A stretch of DNA of 64,000 nucleotides from Candidatus Poribacteria bacterium. GTDB taxonomy: Bacteria > Poribacteria > WGA-4E > GCA-2687025. The stretch spans positions 62,001 to 126,000 of the forward strand of contig JABGQA010000084.1 in NCBI GenBank assembly GCA_018644665.1. The letters are read 5' to 3'. A program made the translations under genes and the position numbers. Each line of letters begins with the position of its first letter. The stretch's first letter is position 1. Positions 17,552 to 26,066 of the stretch are shown in pieces. The notes beneath the pieces are model-generated. The model was given only the letters and a program-made list of their open reading frames with translations. It was not told the DNA's origin and did not search any database.

Positions 17552-18352
17552 ATGTCCCTAACCCAAGCTGCTCCCGTCGGTGCCTCTGCGCCCGGAACTC
17601 CCGTTATCAGAGTCGAAGCCCTCACCAAGCGGTTCGGCGACCTCACTGCAGTCAACGGCGTGTCGTTCTCAGCGAACAAGGGCGAGATCCTTGGCCTCCT
17701 CGGGCCAAACGGCGCCGGCAAGACCACCACCATCCAGCTCATGCTCGGCCTAACGACGCCGACCTCCGGCGACATCACGATCTTCGGGCAGGACCTGCGC
17801 AAACACAGACGTGACATACTCAAGCGCGTCAACTTTGCCTCGGCGTACATCTCGCTCCCATCGAACCTGACCGTCGAGGAGAACCTCACGGTGTTCTCGC
17901 GGCTGTACGGCATCCGCAACGGGCGTCGACGGATGACCGAACTCCTCGAACTCTTCGAGATTCCACACACGCTCAAACAGGTCACCGGCGCGCTGTCGTC
18001 GGGGCAGATAACGCGGCTCAACCTGTGCAAAGCGTTCCTGAACGATCCCGACGCCCTCTTCCTCGACGAGCCAACCGCCAGCCTCGACCCGGACATCGCG
18101 GACAAGGTGCGCGTGGCGCTGGGCGACATTCAACGCGAACGCGGCGTGACGATGATCTACACCTCCCACAACATGCAGGAGGTCGAGACGATGTGCGATC
18201 GCGTCATCTTCCTGTCCCGCGGGAACATCGTCGCCCAGGGCACGCCCGCCGAGGTGTTGAAGAGCGCGCGTAGCGATTCCATGGAGGAGGTCTTCATCGC
18301 CATCGCGCGGAATGGCGCGATCAAGGACGTCGCGGAGGCCGAGGAAGACTGA
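17552..18352 (+). CDS. ABC exporter ATP-binding protein
   Basis: A 266-residue ABC ATPase of the drug/polysaccharide (ABC-2) exporter type. Walker A is GPNGAGKTTT (51-60), the Q-loop region follows LMLGLTTPTSGDI, Walker B is ALFLDEPTASLD and the H-loop is IYTSHNMQEVE. The signature reads LSSGQ rather than LSGGQ. The C-terminal tail is short. The stop overlaps the permease start (TGATG), so the two are co-translated. With no Shine-Dalgarno sequence and a promoter directly upstream, translation probably starts on a leaderless message. The substrate is unknown. Confidence 0.93.
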   Translation: MSLTQAAPVGASAPGTPVIRVEALTKRFGDLTAVNGVSFSANKGEILGLLGPNGAGKTTTIQLMLGLTTPTSGDITIFGQDLRKHRRDILKRVNFASAYISLPSNLTVEENLTVFSRLYGIRNGRRRMTELLELFEIPHTLKQVTGALSSGQITRLNLCKAFLNDPDALFLDEPTASLDPDIADKVRVALGDIQRERGVTMIYTSHNMQEVETMCDRVIFLSRGNIVAQGTPAEVLKSARSDSMEEVFIAIARNGAIKDVAEAEED

Positions 18353-19137
18353 TGTGGCTCCGCGTCGGCGCGATGGTCGCCCGCTACATGTACCTCTACC
18401 GACGCAGCCTGGCCAGGTCGGGCGAGGTGTTCTTCTGGCCGGTCATGGAACTCCTCGTGTGGGGCTTCCTGATGACCTACCTGCGTCGGCATATGCTGCC
18501 GTCCGCGATCGTCTGGCTGCTCGGCGGGATGATCTTCTGGGACGTGCTGTACAGGTCGCAGCAGGCGATCACGCTCTCGCTCTCGGAGGACATCTGGGCC
18601 AAGAACCTCATCAACCTGTTCATTGCGCCGATCAGCGTCTTCGAACTCCTGCTGGCGACGTGCTTCATGGGCGTCATCAAGGCGACGATAACGATCCTCG
18701 TGCTCGGCACGCTCGCCTCCGTGCTGTACGCCTTCGACATTCTGACGATCGGGGCGGCGCTGCTGCCCTTCATGCTGGTCCTGCTGCTGTTCGGGTGGGC
18801 TCTGGGCACATTCACGATGGGCCTCATCCTCAGGTTCGGCAAAGCCGCCGAGGCGTTGGTGTGGGGCATCCCGTTCCTTGTGCAGCCCTTCTCGGCGGTG
18901 TTCTACCCGGTGGACGTCCTGCCCCAGCCTTTGCGGGCCGGCGCCCACCTGCTCCCGTCGACGTACGTCTTCGAGGGCATGCGCGCGGTCATCAGTGACG
19001 GCACGTTCGATGTGAATACGCTCGGAATCGCCTTCGGCCTGAACCTGGTGTACCTGGGTCTCGGGTCCCTGTTCTTCGGGCTGATGCTACGGACGGTGCG
19101 CGAGCGCGGCCATTTGAGCCGACTGGGCATGGAGTAG
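18352..19137 (+). CDS. ABC-2 type exporter permease
   Basis: A 261-residue permease with about six membrane helices and the ABC-2 pattern: amphipathic N-terminus (ARYMYLYRRSLARSGEVFFWP), a central run, and the late signature QPFSAVFYPVDVLPQPLR followed by LLPSTYVFEGMRAVI, typical of the DrrB/NodJ-like group. It forms the membrane channel for the upstream ATPase, whose stop codon it overlaps. Cargo could be a lipid, glycan or drug; the sequence does not decide. Confidence 0.92.
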   Translation: MWLRVGAMVARYMYLYRRSLARSGEVFFWPVMELLVWGFLMTYLRRHMLPSAIVWLLGGMIFWDVLYRSQQAITLSLSEDIWAKNLINLFIAPISVFELLLATCFMGVIKATITILVLGTLASVLYAFDILTIGAALLPFMLVLLLFGWALGTFTMGLILRFGKAAEALVWGIPFLVQPFSAVFYPVDVLPQPLRAGAHLLPSTYVFEGMRAVISDGTFDVNTLGIAFGLNLVYLGLGSLFFGLMLRTVRERGHLSRLGME

Positions 19138-19168
19138 ACGCTCGGCCCACGCCCTCCAAGGAGCGAAG

Positions 19169-20530
19169 TTGGCATCCGAACCGGAACATGATGCGGGTCA
19201 GGGCGACGACGAGACCGACGTCCTCTCTGACCTCACGCCCGAGGCCGCGGCCCACTACCCGCGCAACTTCCGCGCGATGGCGCTCTACACCTCGTTCATG
19301 CAGATGGGGTGGATATTCAAGACCGAGAGCACGGTCATCCCGATGTTCGTCACCTACCTGACGACGAACCCGATGCTCATCAGCGTCGTCCCGGTGCTGT
19401 CGCGGCTCCCGCAGTTCCTTTCACAGTTCCTCTTCCTCGGCGTTGTGGAACGCGCCCGCCAGCGCAAGCGCGTCCTGATCGCGGCAACGACGCTCTTCAC
19501 GTTCGCATGGGGAGGCATCGCGGCGGCGTTGTGGTTCGGCGGCGGCCTCTCGCCCGGTGTCATGCTGGCGCTGTTCCTGACGCTCTACGCCGTCGGCTGG
19601 ACCGCAATGGGCGTCGAGCGTGTCTCCAACCGCGTCATGCAGGGCTCCCTCATACCCACGCGTCGGCGAGGGCGCGTGTTCGGCATCGGCGGGTCGATCG
19701 GCCGGTTTTCCGCCCTGATTAGCGGGGCCGTGATCGCGGACTTCATGAGTCGCGATACGGACTTCCGGCTGAACTTCGCCCTCCTATTCGGCATGGCGTT
19801 CGCGTTCTTCGTCGTCACCGTGCTCTGTCAACTCACCTTCCGAGAGCCTCCTCAGCCGCCAGCCGTGTCCGGCCACATGCGGCTCGGCCAGGTAGCCCGC
19901 GACGGGTGGCGTCTGCTGCATGAGGATGTCGACTTCCGCCGCATCTTCCTCATCGGATGCTTCCAGTCGTTCTCGGTGAACCTGTTCGCGTTCTACGTTC
20001 CCTACGCCCGAACCTGGTCCACCGCGCCAGATCACCTCCAGCGGCTTGGGTTCGCCCTTGGGCAGGGGCTGACAATACAGCATGTAGTGGTGGGCGTGCT
20101 GTCGCTGGGGCTCGGCTTGCTCGTGGACTGGAAAGGCAACCGTGTCGTGCTACGCGGCCTGTGCCTGCTGCTGGCGAACATCCCGCTGCTCATCATCCTG
20201 ATAGGCCGGTACGTACCGGCCGACGCGCGCCTGACCGCGCTCCTTGGCGTCTATGCGATGATAGGCTGCCTGCCGGTGATGGCGCGCGTGACCGGGAACT
20301 ACGTCTTGGAGATAGGGCCGGCAGACACGCGGACCCTGTACGTTGGGATATTCGGCTCGGGCCAGATCGTGACGTTGGCGTTCCCGCTGCTGCTGGGCGT
20401 CGTGGTGAGCGGGTTGACACGGATGCTGGGGGCCAAGCTCGCCTACGAGGCGGTCTTCCTGTCGTGTTCCGCCCTGTTTTATACGAGCGTATTCCTCGCG
20501 TCCCGGCTGCGCGAGCCGCGCCACGGCTAG
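19169..20530 (+). CDS. Major facilitator superfamily transporter
   Basis: A 453-residue membrane protein with about twelve helices and an acidic cytosolic N-terminus. The loop between helices 2 and 3 is basic (VERARQRKRVLIAA), the central loop is hydrophilic (residues about 225-255), and RRRGRVFGIGGSIGRFSALISG lies in the first half. The start is TTG with AAGGAG six bases upstream. It follows the ABC permease by 31 bases and is probably in the same operon. The substrate is unknown. Confidence 0.85.
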   Translation: MASEPEHDAGQGDDETDVLSDLTPEAAAHYPRNFRAMALYTSFMQMGWIFKTESTVIPMFVTYLTTNPMLISVVPVLSRLPQFLSQFLFLGVVERARQRKRVLIAATTLFTFAWGGIAAALWFGGGLSPGVMLALFLTLYAVGWTAMGVERVSNRVMQGSLIPTRRRGRVFGIGGSIGRFSALISGAVIADFMSRDTDFRLNFALLFGMAFAFFVVTVLCQLTFREPPQPPAVSGHMRLGQVARDGWRLLHEDVDFRRIFLIGCFQSFSVNLFAFYVPYARTWSTAPDHLQRLGFALGQGLTIQHVVVGVLSLGLGLLVDWKGNRVVLRGLCLLLANIPLLIILIGRYVPADARLTALLGVYAMIGCLPVMARVTGNYVLEIGPADTRTLYVGIFGSGQIVTLAFPLLLGVVVSGLTRMLGAKLAYEAVFLSCSALFYTSVFLASRLREPRHG

Positions 20531-20544
20531 GCGGCGCGCGCGTC

Positions 20545-20921
20545 TCAGCCGGATCCGAACGTCCCATCCTTGCGCTTGTGGATATAGATCCTGCGGCCGT
20601 CCGGGTCGGGCACCGAGAACTGCGTGCACCACTCGCCGTCCACGGGCGTTCGCTCGATAGTCGCGCCCCGCGCCGTCAGTGCCGCCTGCGCCTCGTCGAT
20701 GTCGTCCCCGGCGAGCGCTATCACCCACTACCCGGCGCCGACACCGCCTCCGCCTCCCCTCCGCACAGGGCGATAGTCACGTTGCCTGCGGTGAGTTCCG
20801 CCCACCCCCGGTCGTCCTTGCGGAACGTCAGCTCGATGCCGAGGGTGCCGCGGTAGAACGCCACAGACGTCGCGAGGTCCGCGACATCGTACTGCACGTA
20901 GTCAACGCCGCGAATCTGCAT
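20545..20921 (-). pseudogene. VOC (glyoxalase/bleomycin-resistance-like) protein gene with a one-base frameshift
   Basis: The first half begins MQIRGVDYVQYDVADLATSV after an AGGAGAG ribosome site and runs through GTLGIELTFRKDD and VTIALCGG to a stop at 20721. The second half continues in another frame as VIALAGDDIDEAQAALTARG, then VPDPDGRRIYIHKRKDG, ending at 20545. Together they make one normal VOC domain of about 125 residues. The total length is one base short of a whole number of codons, so a single deletion near 20725-20735 explains the break. It follows the sulfatase by 41 bases in the same direction. It could be a real pseudogene or a sequencing error. Confidence 0.75.
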
Positions 20922-20962
20922 CGACCGTCTCTCCTGGCGTCGGAGACGCGCCCCGGCCGGAT

Positions 20963-22384
20963 TCAGTTGCTGTACGGCACGGTCCCGTATTCGTCGACAT
21001 CGTAGCCCCACTCCGCGAGGTACGCGGCGCTGGGTAGAAACTCGTCCCCTCGCTCCGCGAGATGCGCGCTGAGGGCGTCGTCGAGGGAACGCGCCAACTC
21101 GGCATGCTCCGGCCGATCGACGAGGTTCTGCAGCTGGTGCGGATCGGCCATGTTGTCGTACAGGAGCCACGGCCCCGCGAGCGATCGAACGTACGTCTGC
21201 CGTGTGGTGCGCAGCCCACGGTATTCGCGGCCGGCGAGCCGATCGTGCTCGGCTTCGCGCGCGTCGTCGTCGGTGATGGCATCGAGGTATGCGCGGGCCC
21301 CGGGTGATCCCTCGTCCGACCTCCACTGCCCGAACGGGTGGTAGCACGCGATGACCGTCGCGCCATCTGATGGGGCCTCGCCACCGCGCAGGTACCCCGA
21401 GAAGTCGCGCCCCTCCACCGACGACGGTATCTCCGCGCCCGCGAGCCCGAGTAGCGTCGGCATCATGTCGAGGACGTCGATGGTTGTGTCGGCGACGAGC
21501 CTTCCGTCCCGCCCCAACAGCGCCGGGTACCGGAGCAGGAACGGGATCCGAATCGACTCGTCCCACGGATTCTGCTTCTTCCACAGCCCTTGCGAGCCGA
21601 TCATGTCGCCGTGGTCCGACGTGAAGACGAAGATCGTGTCGTCCGCGATCCCCTGTGCGTCCAGCGTAGAGAGCAGCCGCCCCACACAGTCGTCGAGCGC
21701 GGTGCAGTGGGCGTAGTAGCCGGCAAGATCGTGGGCGGCCGCGTCGGCGACCTCATCCGGGACGTTTGGCGGGAGCGCCACCTCTTCCGCGTCGTACATC
21801 GCCCGGTATTCATCCGGGGCTGTGTGGTACGGCGCGTGCGGAGGGCCCCACGAGAGCATCAGCAGGAACGGCCGAGGCGCGTCGCGCTCCTCAATGTACG
21901 CGATGGCAGCGTCCGTCTGCGCGACGGCGTCGTACCCGTCCCACGTGATCGCTTCGGACGAGTCGGCCGCGTAGTACGGCGAGTTGTTGTAGTCGTGCGT
22001 GCACTCCAGCACCTGCCAGTGCTCGAACCCCAGGCGCCGGTCGGGTGGGATGTAGTTGCTGCGTCCCTGGCCGTCGACGTGCCATTTGCCGATGTACGCC
22101 GTCGCGTAACCGGCGTCGCGGAACGCGTCCGCGATACTGGGCCCGGCTGGGCGTACGGGCACGTCATTCACGAACACCCCGTGCGTCAGGGCGGTCTGAC
22201 CTGTGAGGAGGCATCCGCGCGACGGCGAGCAGACCGGCACGCCGGCGACAGCGTACTCGAAGTTGACGCTCTCAGCCGCGAGCCGGTCAAGATGCGGCGT
22301 GAGCACATCGGGGTTGCCCGCGTAGCCGGTGGCCTGGGCGCGCCATTGGTCGCCGAACACGTACACGACGTTCGGACGGTTCAT
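20963..22384 (-). CDS. Sulfatase (formylglycine type)
   Basis: A 473-residue type I sulfatase. The metal loop near the N-terminus is VVYVFGDQWRAQ, and the maturation motif is VCSPSRGCLLTGQ with the formylglycine-forming Cys at residue 52. YIGKWHVDG supplies the catalytic Lys and His, SWGPPHAPYH and FTSDHGDMIGSQGLWKKQ the remaining metal and sulfate residues. No signal peptide is visible, so it is probably cytosolic unless exported otherwise. Likely role: desulfation of sulfated glycan fragments, such as algal or sponge polysaccharides (inference). The ATG was preferred to GTG six bases upstream. PhyH lies seven bases upstream and the broken VOC gene downstream. Confidence 0.93.
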   Translation of the reverse strand: MNRPNVVYVFGDQWRAQATGYAGNPDVLTPHLDRLAAESVNFEYAVAGVPVCSPSRGCLLTGQTALTHGVFVNDVPVRPAGPSIADAFRDAGYATAYIGKWHVDGQGRSNYIPPDRRLGFEHWQVLECTHDYNNSPYYAADSSEAITWDGYDAVAQTDAAIAYIEERDAPRPFLLMLSWGPPHAPYHTAPDEYRAMYDAEEVALPPNVPDEVADAAAHDLAGYYAHCTALDDCVGRLLSTLDAQGIADDTIFVFTSDHGDMIGSQGLWKKQNPWDESIRIPFLLRYPALLGRDGRLVADTTIDVLDMMPTLLGLAGAEIPSSVEGRDFSGYLRGGEAPSDGATVIACYHPFGQWRSDEGSPGARAYLDAITDDDAREAEHDRLAGREYRGLRTTRQTYVRSLAGPWLLYDNMADPHQLQNLVDRPEHAELARSLDDALSAHLAERGDEFLPSAAYLAEWGYDVDEYGTVPYSN

Positions 22385-22391
22385 CTGCACG

Positions 22392-23354
22392 CTACCTTTC
22401 GCGCTCGTGGAGCGGCGTCCAGCCGCGGCCGGGGTGGTACGCCCTCCCCGCGAAGAACCGCTCGCGCATCTCGTGGAATACGGACGCGTCCCGCACCTCG
22501 CGCTCCGGCCGCTGCGGGTCGCGGATCACGAAGTCGGCCTCGGGCGGGTGGCACGCCATCGTCACGGGGTCGCGCTCCGGCGTGTAATCCGACGGGTCCT
22601 CGCCGATGTTGTTCGGCACGGCGTCGTCTTGGTAGCGGAGGTCCAGACTCCATCGCACGTCTTCCGTGCGGTTCTCGAAGGACGCGTGCGCGGTCAGGTT
22701 AGTCAGAAAGAGGACGTCGCCCTCGCGCATGGGCAGGGGCACAGGCTTCGCGCCGGGCAGATCGTCGTCCGCGATCTCCAGATAGCCCCCGTGCCCGCCG
22801 GTGTAGTGGCGGATGATGCCGTCACGATGGCTCCCCGGTATGACGAACAGGCAACCGTTGCCCTCATCCACATCGATCAGCGGAATCCAGCATGTGAGCA
22901 CGAGCATATCGTCGCAGTGGGCGAGGAAGTAGCCCGAGTCTTGATGCCATGGAACTTCACCGCGATCCCAACTCGGTAGCTTCGGGCGCACGCGATAGAC
23001 GGACGACCCGATGATGGTCGGCCCGACCAGCGACTCAACGGACGACAGGAGGCCTGGGTGCGTGAGAGAGTGGAATATCTCCGGGCCGGTGAACCGGCCG
23101 CTGAATATCGGCCCCATCACGTCCCACACGCTGTCCGGGTACCGCTCGCAGATCAGCGCGAGCCGCCGCTCGAACGGGGCGTCCGCGAACGTCTCGTCGA
23201 ACGTCCCTTCGCCCGCCAGGCGTTCGACCTGCGCGTCGATGACTTCCGCCAGGGCCGCCTTGATCGGCGTGAGATCGGCCGGCGGGACCACGCCGCGCTT
23301 CACGACGTAGCCGTCCTCGTCGAACTGCTTCCGCTCCGCTCGCGTTAGGGACAT
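22392..23354 (-). CDS. Phytanoyl-CoA dioxygenase family protein (PhyH), first copy
   Basis: A 320-residue Fe(II)/2-oxoglutarate dioxygenase. The iron triad is H137 and D139 in VPWHQDSGYF plus H223 in TAHASFENR, and an Arg in the following DVRWSLDLRY would bind 2-oxoglutarate. It starts QFDEDGYVVKRGVV, the usual PhyH opening. GGAGG lies four to five bases before the ATG. The substrate is unknown: PhyH paralogues in Poribacteria and Planctomycetes are expanded far beyond phytanate metabolism. It leads the PhyH-sulfatase-VOC operon, so it may act on a sulfated or methylated sugar (inference). Confidence 0.9.
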   Translation of the reverse strand: MSLTRAERKQFDEDGYVVKRGVVPPADLTPIKAALAEVIDAQVERLAGEGTFDETFADAPFERRLALICERYPDSVWDVMGPIFSGRFTGPEIFHSLTHPGLLSSVESLVGPTIIGSSVYRVRPKLPSWDRGEVPWHQDSGYFLAHCDDMLVLTCWIPLIDVDEGNGCLFVIPGSHRDGIIRHYTGGHGGYLEIADDDLPGAKPVPLPMREGDVLFLTNLTAHASFENRTEDVRWSLDLRYQDDAVPNNIGEDPSDYTPERDPVTMACHPPEADFVIRDPQRPEREVRDASVFHEMRERFFAGRAYHPGRGWTPLHERER

Positions 23355-23539
23355 GCGACCTCCGTTACCCGCGGTTCTCCGGGGCGTGTCACGCGGCGCG
23401 CGCCGCACCCACGCGCTGACCGCGAAAGCCTATCCGCGCGGGCATCTGACAGCAAGGCCAAGGCGTCGGACGGCGCCCGAAACGCGCTTAGTGGCGTGCA
23501 CTCGGCCCGCACGCGCGCCGTCGGGGCGGCTCAGCGTGC

Positions 23540-23575
23540 ACGTCTTCCCTTACTGGGGAAGATGGAGATGGGGTC
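23540..23575 (+). repeat. Dispersed intergenic hairpin repeat, copy B
   Basis: Stem CTTCCC/GGGAAG with loop TTACTG, followed by ATGGAGATGGGGTC. All 36 bases are identical to the inverted copy at 53138-53173, and the unit differs from copy A only around the loop and by an A-to-G change in the tail. Confidence 0.8.
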
Positions 23576-23714
23576 CCGGTGCCACCTCACGCTCTGTGCG
23601 CCCTGTCGTTCCGGCCACCAGCCGTCCGGGCCCCACCTGTGCGCGCCCCGCCCCGTCACACCTCCGTAGGGGCGTCCGCTCGCGAGGCATGCGCTCCGTC
23701 GCGGCGTGGCAGCC

Positions 23715-23764
23715 TGCACGTCTACCTCTTGCACGCAACACTGAGATGGGGTCCACGCGTCACC
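23715..23764 (+). repeat. Dispersed intergenic hairpin repeat, decayed copy
   Basis: The flanks GCACGTCT and the tail TGAGATGGGGTCC plus GCGTCACC match the other copies, but the hairpin core is replaced by ACCTCTTGCACGCAAC. It lies 140 bases from copy B in the same orientation. Confidence 0.5.
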
Positions 23765-23918
23765 GCGCCGTGCTCGAGCAACCGGCCTTAGTCACACCTC
23801 GACCCGCGATCCCCGCGCCGGAGTGGCCGGGGAACGGCGGGAGCCGCAGAGACGTCCCGGAAGCACGGCACTGTTGGTGGGATGGGGGTGTGCCCTCGCG
23901 TGGCTGCCGCCAGCTCCA

Positions 23919-25316
23919 TCACCGATCGCTCAGACCGTTCAGGTACTCTTCCAAGTTCGTGTACCCGTCCGAGTCGTCGTCCCCATTCCCGTCCGTCGGG
24001 TCGTCCGAGTCGAGCCCACGCGCATGTTCCCACGCGTCCGACATCCCGTCGCCGTCGGTGTCCGGCGGCGCGAGGCCCGCTGCGAGCGCAGGCCAACCAC
24101 CAACGTCGGCTTGGCTGTCAATGCGTCGGTGCGTCCTTGAGCGCACGCCAGCGATAAGACGGATGTCAGCCGAGTCACGCCGCAGAGAAGCCCCAGCGTG
24201 ATCGAGCACCGCCCGATACGAGGCGTCTGCCTCCTGCGTCGCAGGGCGGTCGGCGCGCGCCACCGGCTCCTCGGCGAGTGTGAACTCAGCGCGCTGCACG
24301 TCGGCCACGTAGCTCCCACCACGGACGCCCCACCGAACCGCGTCGTAGTTGTCTGCATCCCACTTGGGATGCCCGTCGAAGACGTTGCCGGCCATATACC
24401 CAACCGTCACGTCCTCGTCCACGGCCTTTGGCGCGATCGCGTGAGAGTCCGGGCGCGTGTTGGGTCCCCGCCGATATGTGTTGCCCACCAACACGAAGTG
24501 ACCATGTGCCAGGTTCGTATATCCCTCGGCGTTGTAGATCACGTTGTTGCGGAAGTCGAATATCGCTGATGGGTTCGCGCGACTGCCGCCCCCCAACGTC
24601 GGATGTCGATTGCGGCTACTCGCGAGCAGGTTGTGATGAATGCTCACGTTGCCCACCGTATCGCGATACGACGACAGCATCGCGTGCGGCCCCTTGTGGT
24701 GCGTGCTGTCGTGCAGCGCCTCCGCGAAGATCGACCACTGCAGCGTGAAGTTCGCGAGCCCACGGGTGTCCATGATGCCATCGACGCCCCACGTCGCGGT
24801 CACATGGTCCAGGATCACGTCGTGCGCGCCGGAGATGGTGATCACGTCGCTCTCCGTGCGACTCTCGTCGCCGAGCCGGAACCGGATGTAGCGGATGATG
24901 AGGTCGGACGAGTCGCGTATGTGCAGCCGCTGGCCTTTGAGCGCTATCCCGTCGCCGGGCGCCGTCTGTCCCGCGACGGTCAGACCGTGGACATCACGGA
25001 TGTCGAGCGCGGACTCCAGCGCGATCGTTCCGTCGATGGCGAACACGATCGTCCGTGGCCCATCGGTGGTCTCGACCCCGCGCCGTAGTGAACCGGGGCC
25101 ATGGTCTGCGAGGCTGGTGACGTGGTACACGTCGCCGCCGCGCCCGCCAGTAGCGAAGCGACCATACCCCTCTGCCGTTGGGAACGCGAGCGTGCGCCGG
25201 CCGGCGTCGGCTGCGTCAACGCCATCGTCCGCCATCGCGACGAGAGTTGCCAGCGACCCGAGAACAACAATGCCGGTTAGGGCAGCCGGCCTAACCGCGA
25301 ACCTGAGTGAGCGCAT
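23919..25316 (-). CDS. Secreted pectate-lyase-like beta-helix protein with a calcium-repeat tail
   Basis: A 465-residue exported protein with signal peptide (residues 1-30). A right-handed beta-helix of polysaccharide lyase family 1 type runs from AFPTAEGYGRFATGGRGG through IIRYIRFRLGDESRTESD, ILDHVTATWGVDG, SIHHNLLASSRNRHPTLGG and FRNNVIYNAEGY. The C-terminal TDGDGMSDAWEHARG and DSDGYTNLEEYLNG are thrombospondin-type-3/EF-hand-like calcium motifs common on exported Bacteroidetes and planctomycete enzymes. Expected activity: eliminative cleavage of polygalacturonate or a related uronate polymer; the substrate is not proven. The gene stands alone. Confidence 0.88.
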   Translation of the reverse strand: MRSLRFAVRPAALTGIVVLGSLATLVAMADDGVDAADAGRRTLAFPTAEGYGRFATGGRGGDVYHVTSLADHGPGSLRRGVETTDGPRTIVFAIDGTIALESALDIRDVHGLTVAGQTAPGDGIALKGQRLHIRDSSDLIIRYIRFRLGDESRTESDVITISGAHDVILDHVTATWGVDGIMDTRGLANFTLQWSIFAEALHDSTHHKGPHAMLSSYRDTVGNVSIHHNLLASSRNRHPTLGGGSRANPSAIFDFRNNVIYNAEGYTNLAHGHFVLVGNTYRRGPNTRPDSHAIAPKAVDEDVTVGYMAGNVFDGHPKWDADNYDAVRWGVRGGSYVADVQRAEFTLAEEPVARADRPATQEADASYRAVLDHAGASLRRDSADIRLIAGVRSRTHRRIDSQADVGGWPALAAGLAPPDTDGDGMSDAWEHARGLDSDDPTDGNGDDDSDGYTNLEEYLNGLSDR

Positions 25317-25376
25317 GTACTTCCCTCTCGGCGCGTCGGGGCGTCGCGCACGGCGACCCGCGTCACGTGAAGTCGC

Positions 25377-25865
25377 CTACGGGTCGGTCGGTGGGTCGTC
25401 ATCGTTCCGCCAATACCGGTGCTCGAATGCCCCCAGCAGGTGCAGCACGACGAGCCCAACCGCAGTCGCGCCTGTGGCGAGAAGCACCTGTCCCATGCCG
25501 ACGCATATCCCCACGGTGGCGACGAACAGGATCGACGCGGCTGTTGTCAGCCCGAGGACGTGCCGCTGCGCCCCTATGATCGTCCCGGCGCCGACGACGC
25601 TGAACCCTGTGATGATCGTCTGTATCACGCGGATCGGATCGCCGCCTGCTATCTGCCTCCCAAGCTGCGCCTCGAACACGCCGATGCCGATGTGTGAGAG
25701 GCTCACGAGCAGGGACGCGGACCCAGCCACGAGCATGTGCGTCCGCAGGCCGGCGGGCTTGCCCGACCGGTCGCGCTCCCAGCCGATGAGCCCGCCCAGA
25801 ACCATGGCGAACGACGCCTGTGCGAGGTACACCAACTGGCCCATGCCGAGATCGATCACCGCCAT
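25377..25865 (-). CDS. MgtC/SapB family membrane protein
   Basis: A 162-residue protein with four to five membrane helices. The signature [26 protein letters not shown] matches the conserved ERE/GLRTHxLV block of MgtC/SapB, and [26 protein letters not shown] matches the conserved GIGFLGAGxI...GLTTAA block. It lacks the C-terminal ACT-like domain of MgtC proper. Roles described for the family include inhibition of F-ATPase and magnesium adaptation; none is shown here. GGGGGAG lies eight bases before the ATG. Confidence 0.9.
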   Translation of the reverse strand: MAVIDLGMGQLVYLAQASFAMVLGGLIGWERDRSGKPAGLRTHMLVAGSASLLVSLSHIGIGVFEAQLGRQIAGGDPIRVIQTIITGFSVVGAGTIIGAQRHVLGLTTAASILFVATVGICVGMGQVLLATGATAVGLVVLHLLGAFEHRYWRNDDDPPTDP

Positions 25866-26066
25866 CGCGTCTACTCCCCCGGCGGGACGGTAGTGAACAG
25901 GGGAATCCACGCGCGATCGCCGACGTCGACTCCACCGTATCGTAGCGCACCGGCGGACGCACTACCACACGCCCGTGCGCGATGGTGGCTCGCGCGAGCC
26001 GAATCGCCATATCATAGGGGTGCGCCGGGACCGGGACGCGTAATCCACACCGGGAGGATTGGGTTG

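Larger units (their letters stand above)
23355..23918. other. Intergenic stretch holding two hairpin-repeat copies
   Basis: About 560 bases without a supported gene between the divergent-side end of PhyH and the 3' end of the pectate lyase. Copy B of the dispersed repeat lies at 23540-23575 and a decayed copy near 23715-23764. Confidence 0.6.

Noticed and set aside
20715..20735. TGA in the VOC gene as a selenocysteine codon
   Set aside because: The continuation is in another frame, TAG follows at once, and there is no SECIS-like hairpin; a one-base deletion explains it.
23355..23918. CRISPR-like array from the two nearby repeat copies
   Set aside because: Only two copies 140 bases apart, one decayed, with no regular spacer length and no cas genes.
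26010..26015. TATCAT as -10 box of the selenoprotein gene
   Set aside because: No -35 box at 16-18 bases, so the evidence is too thin.
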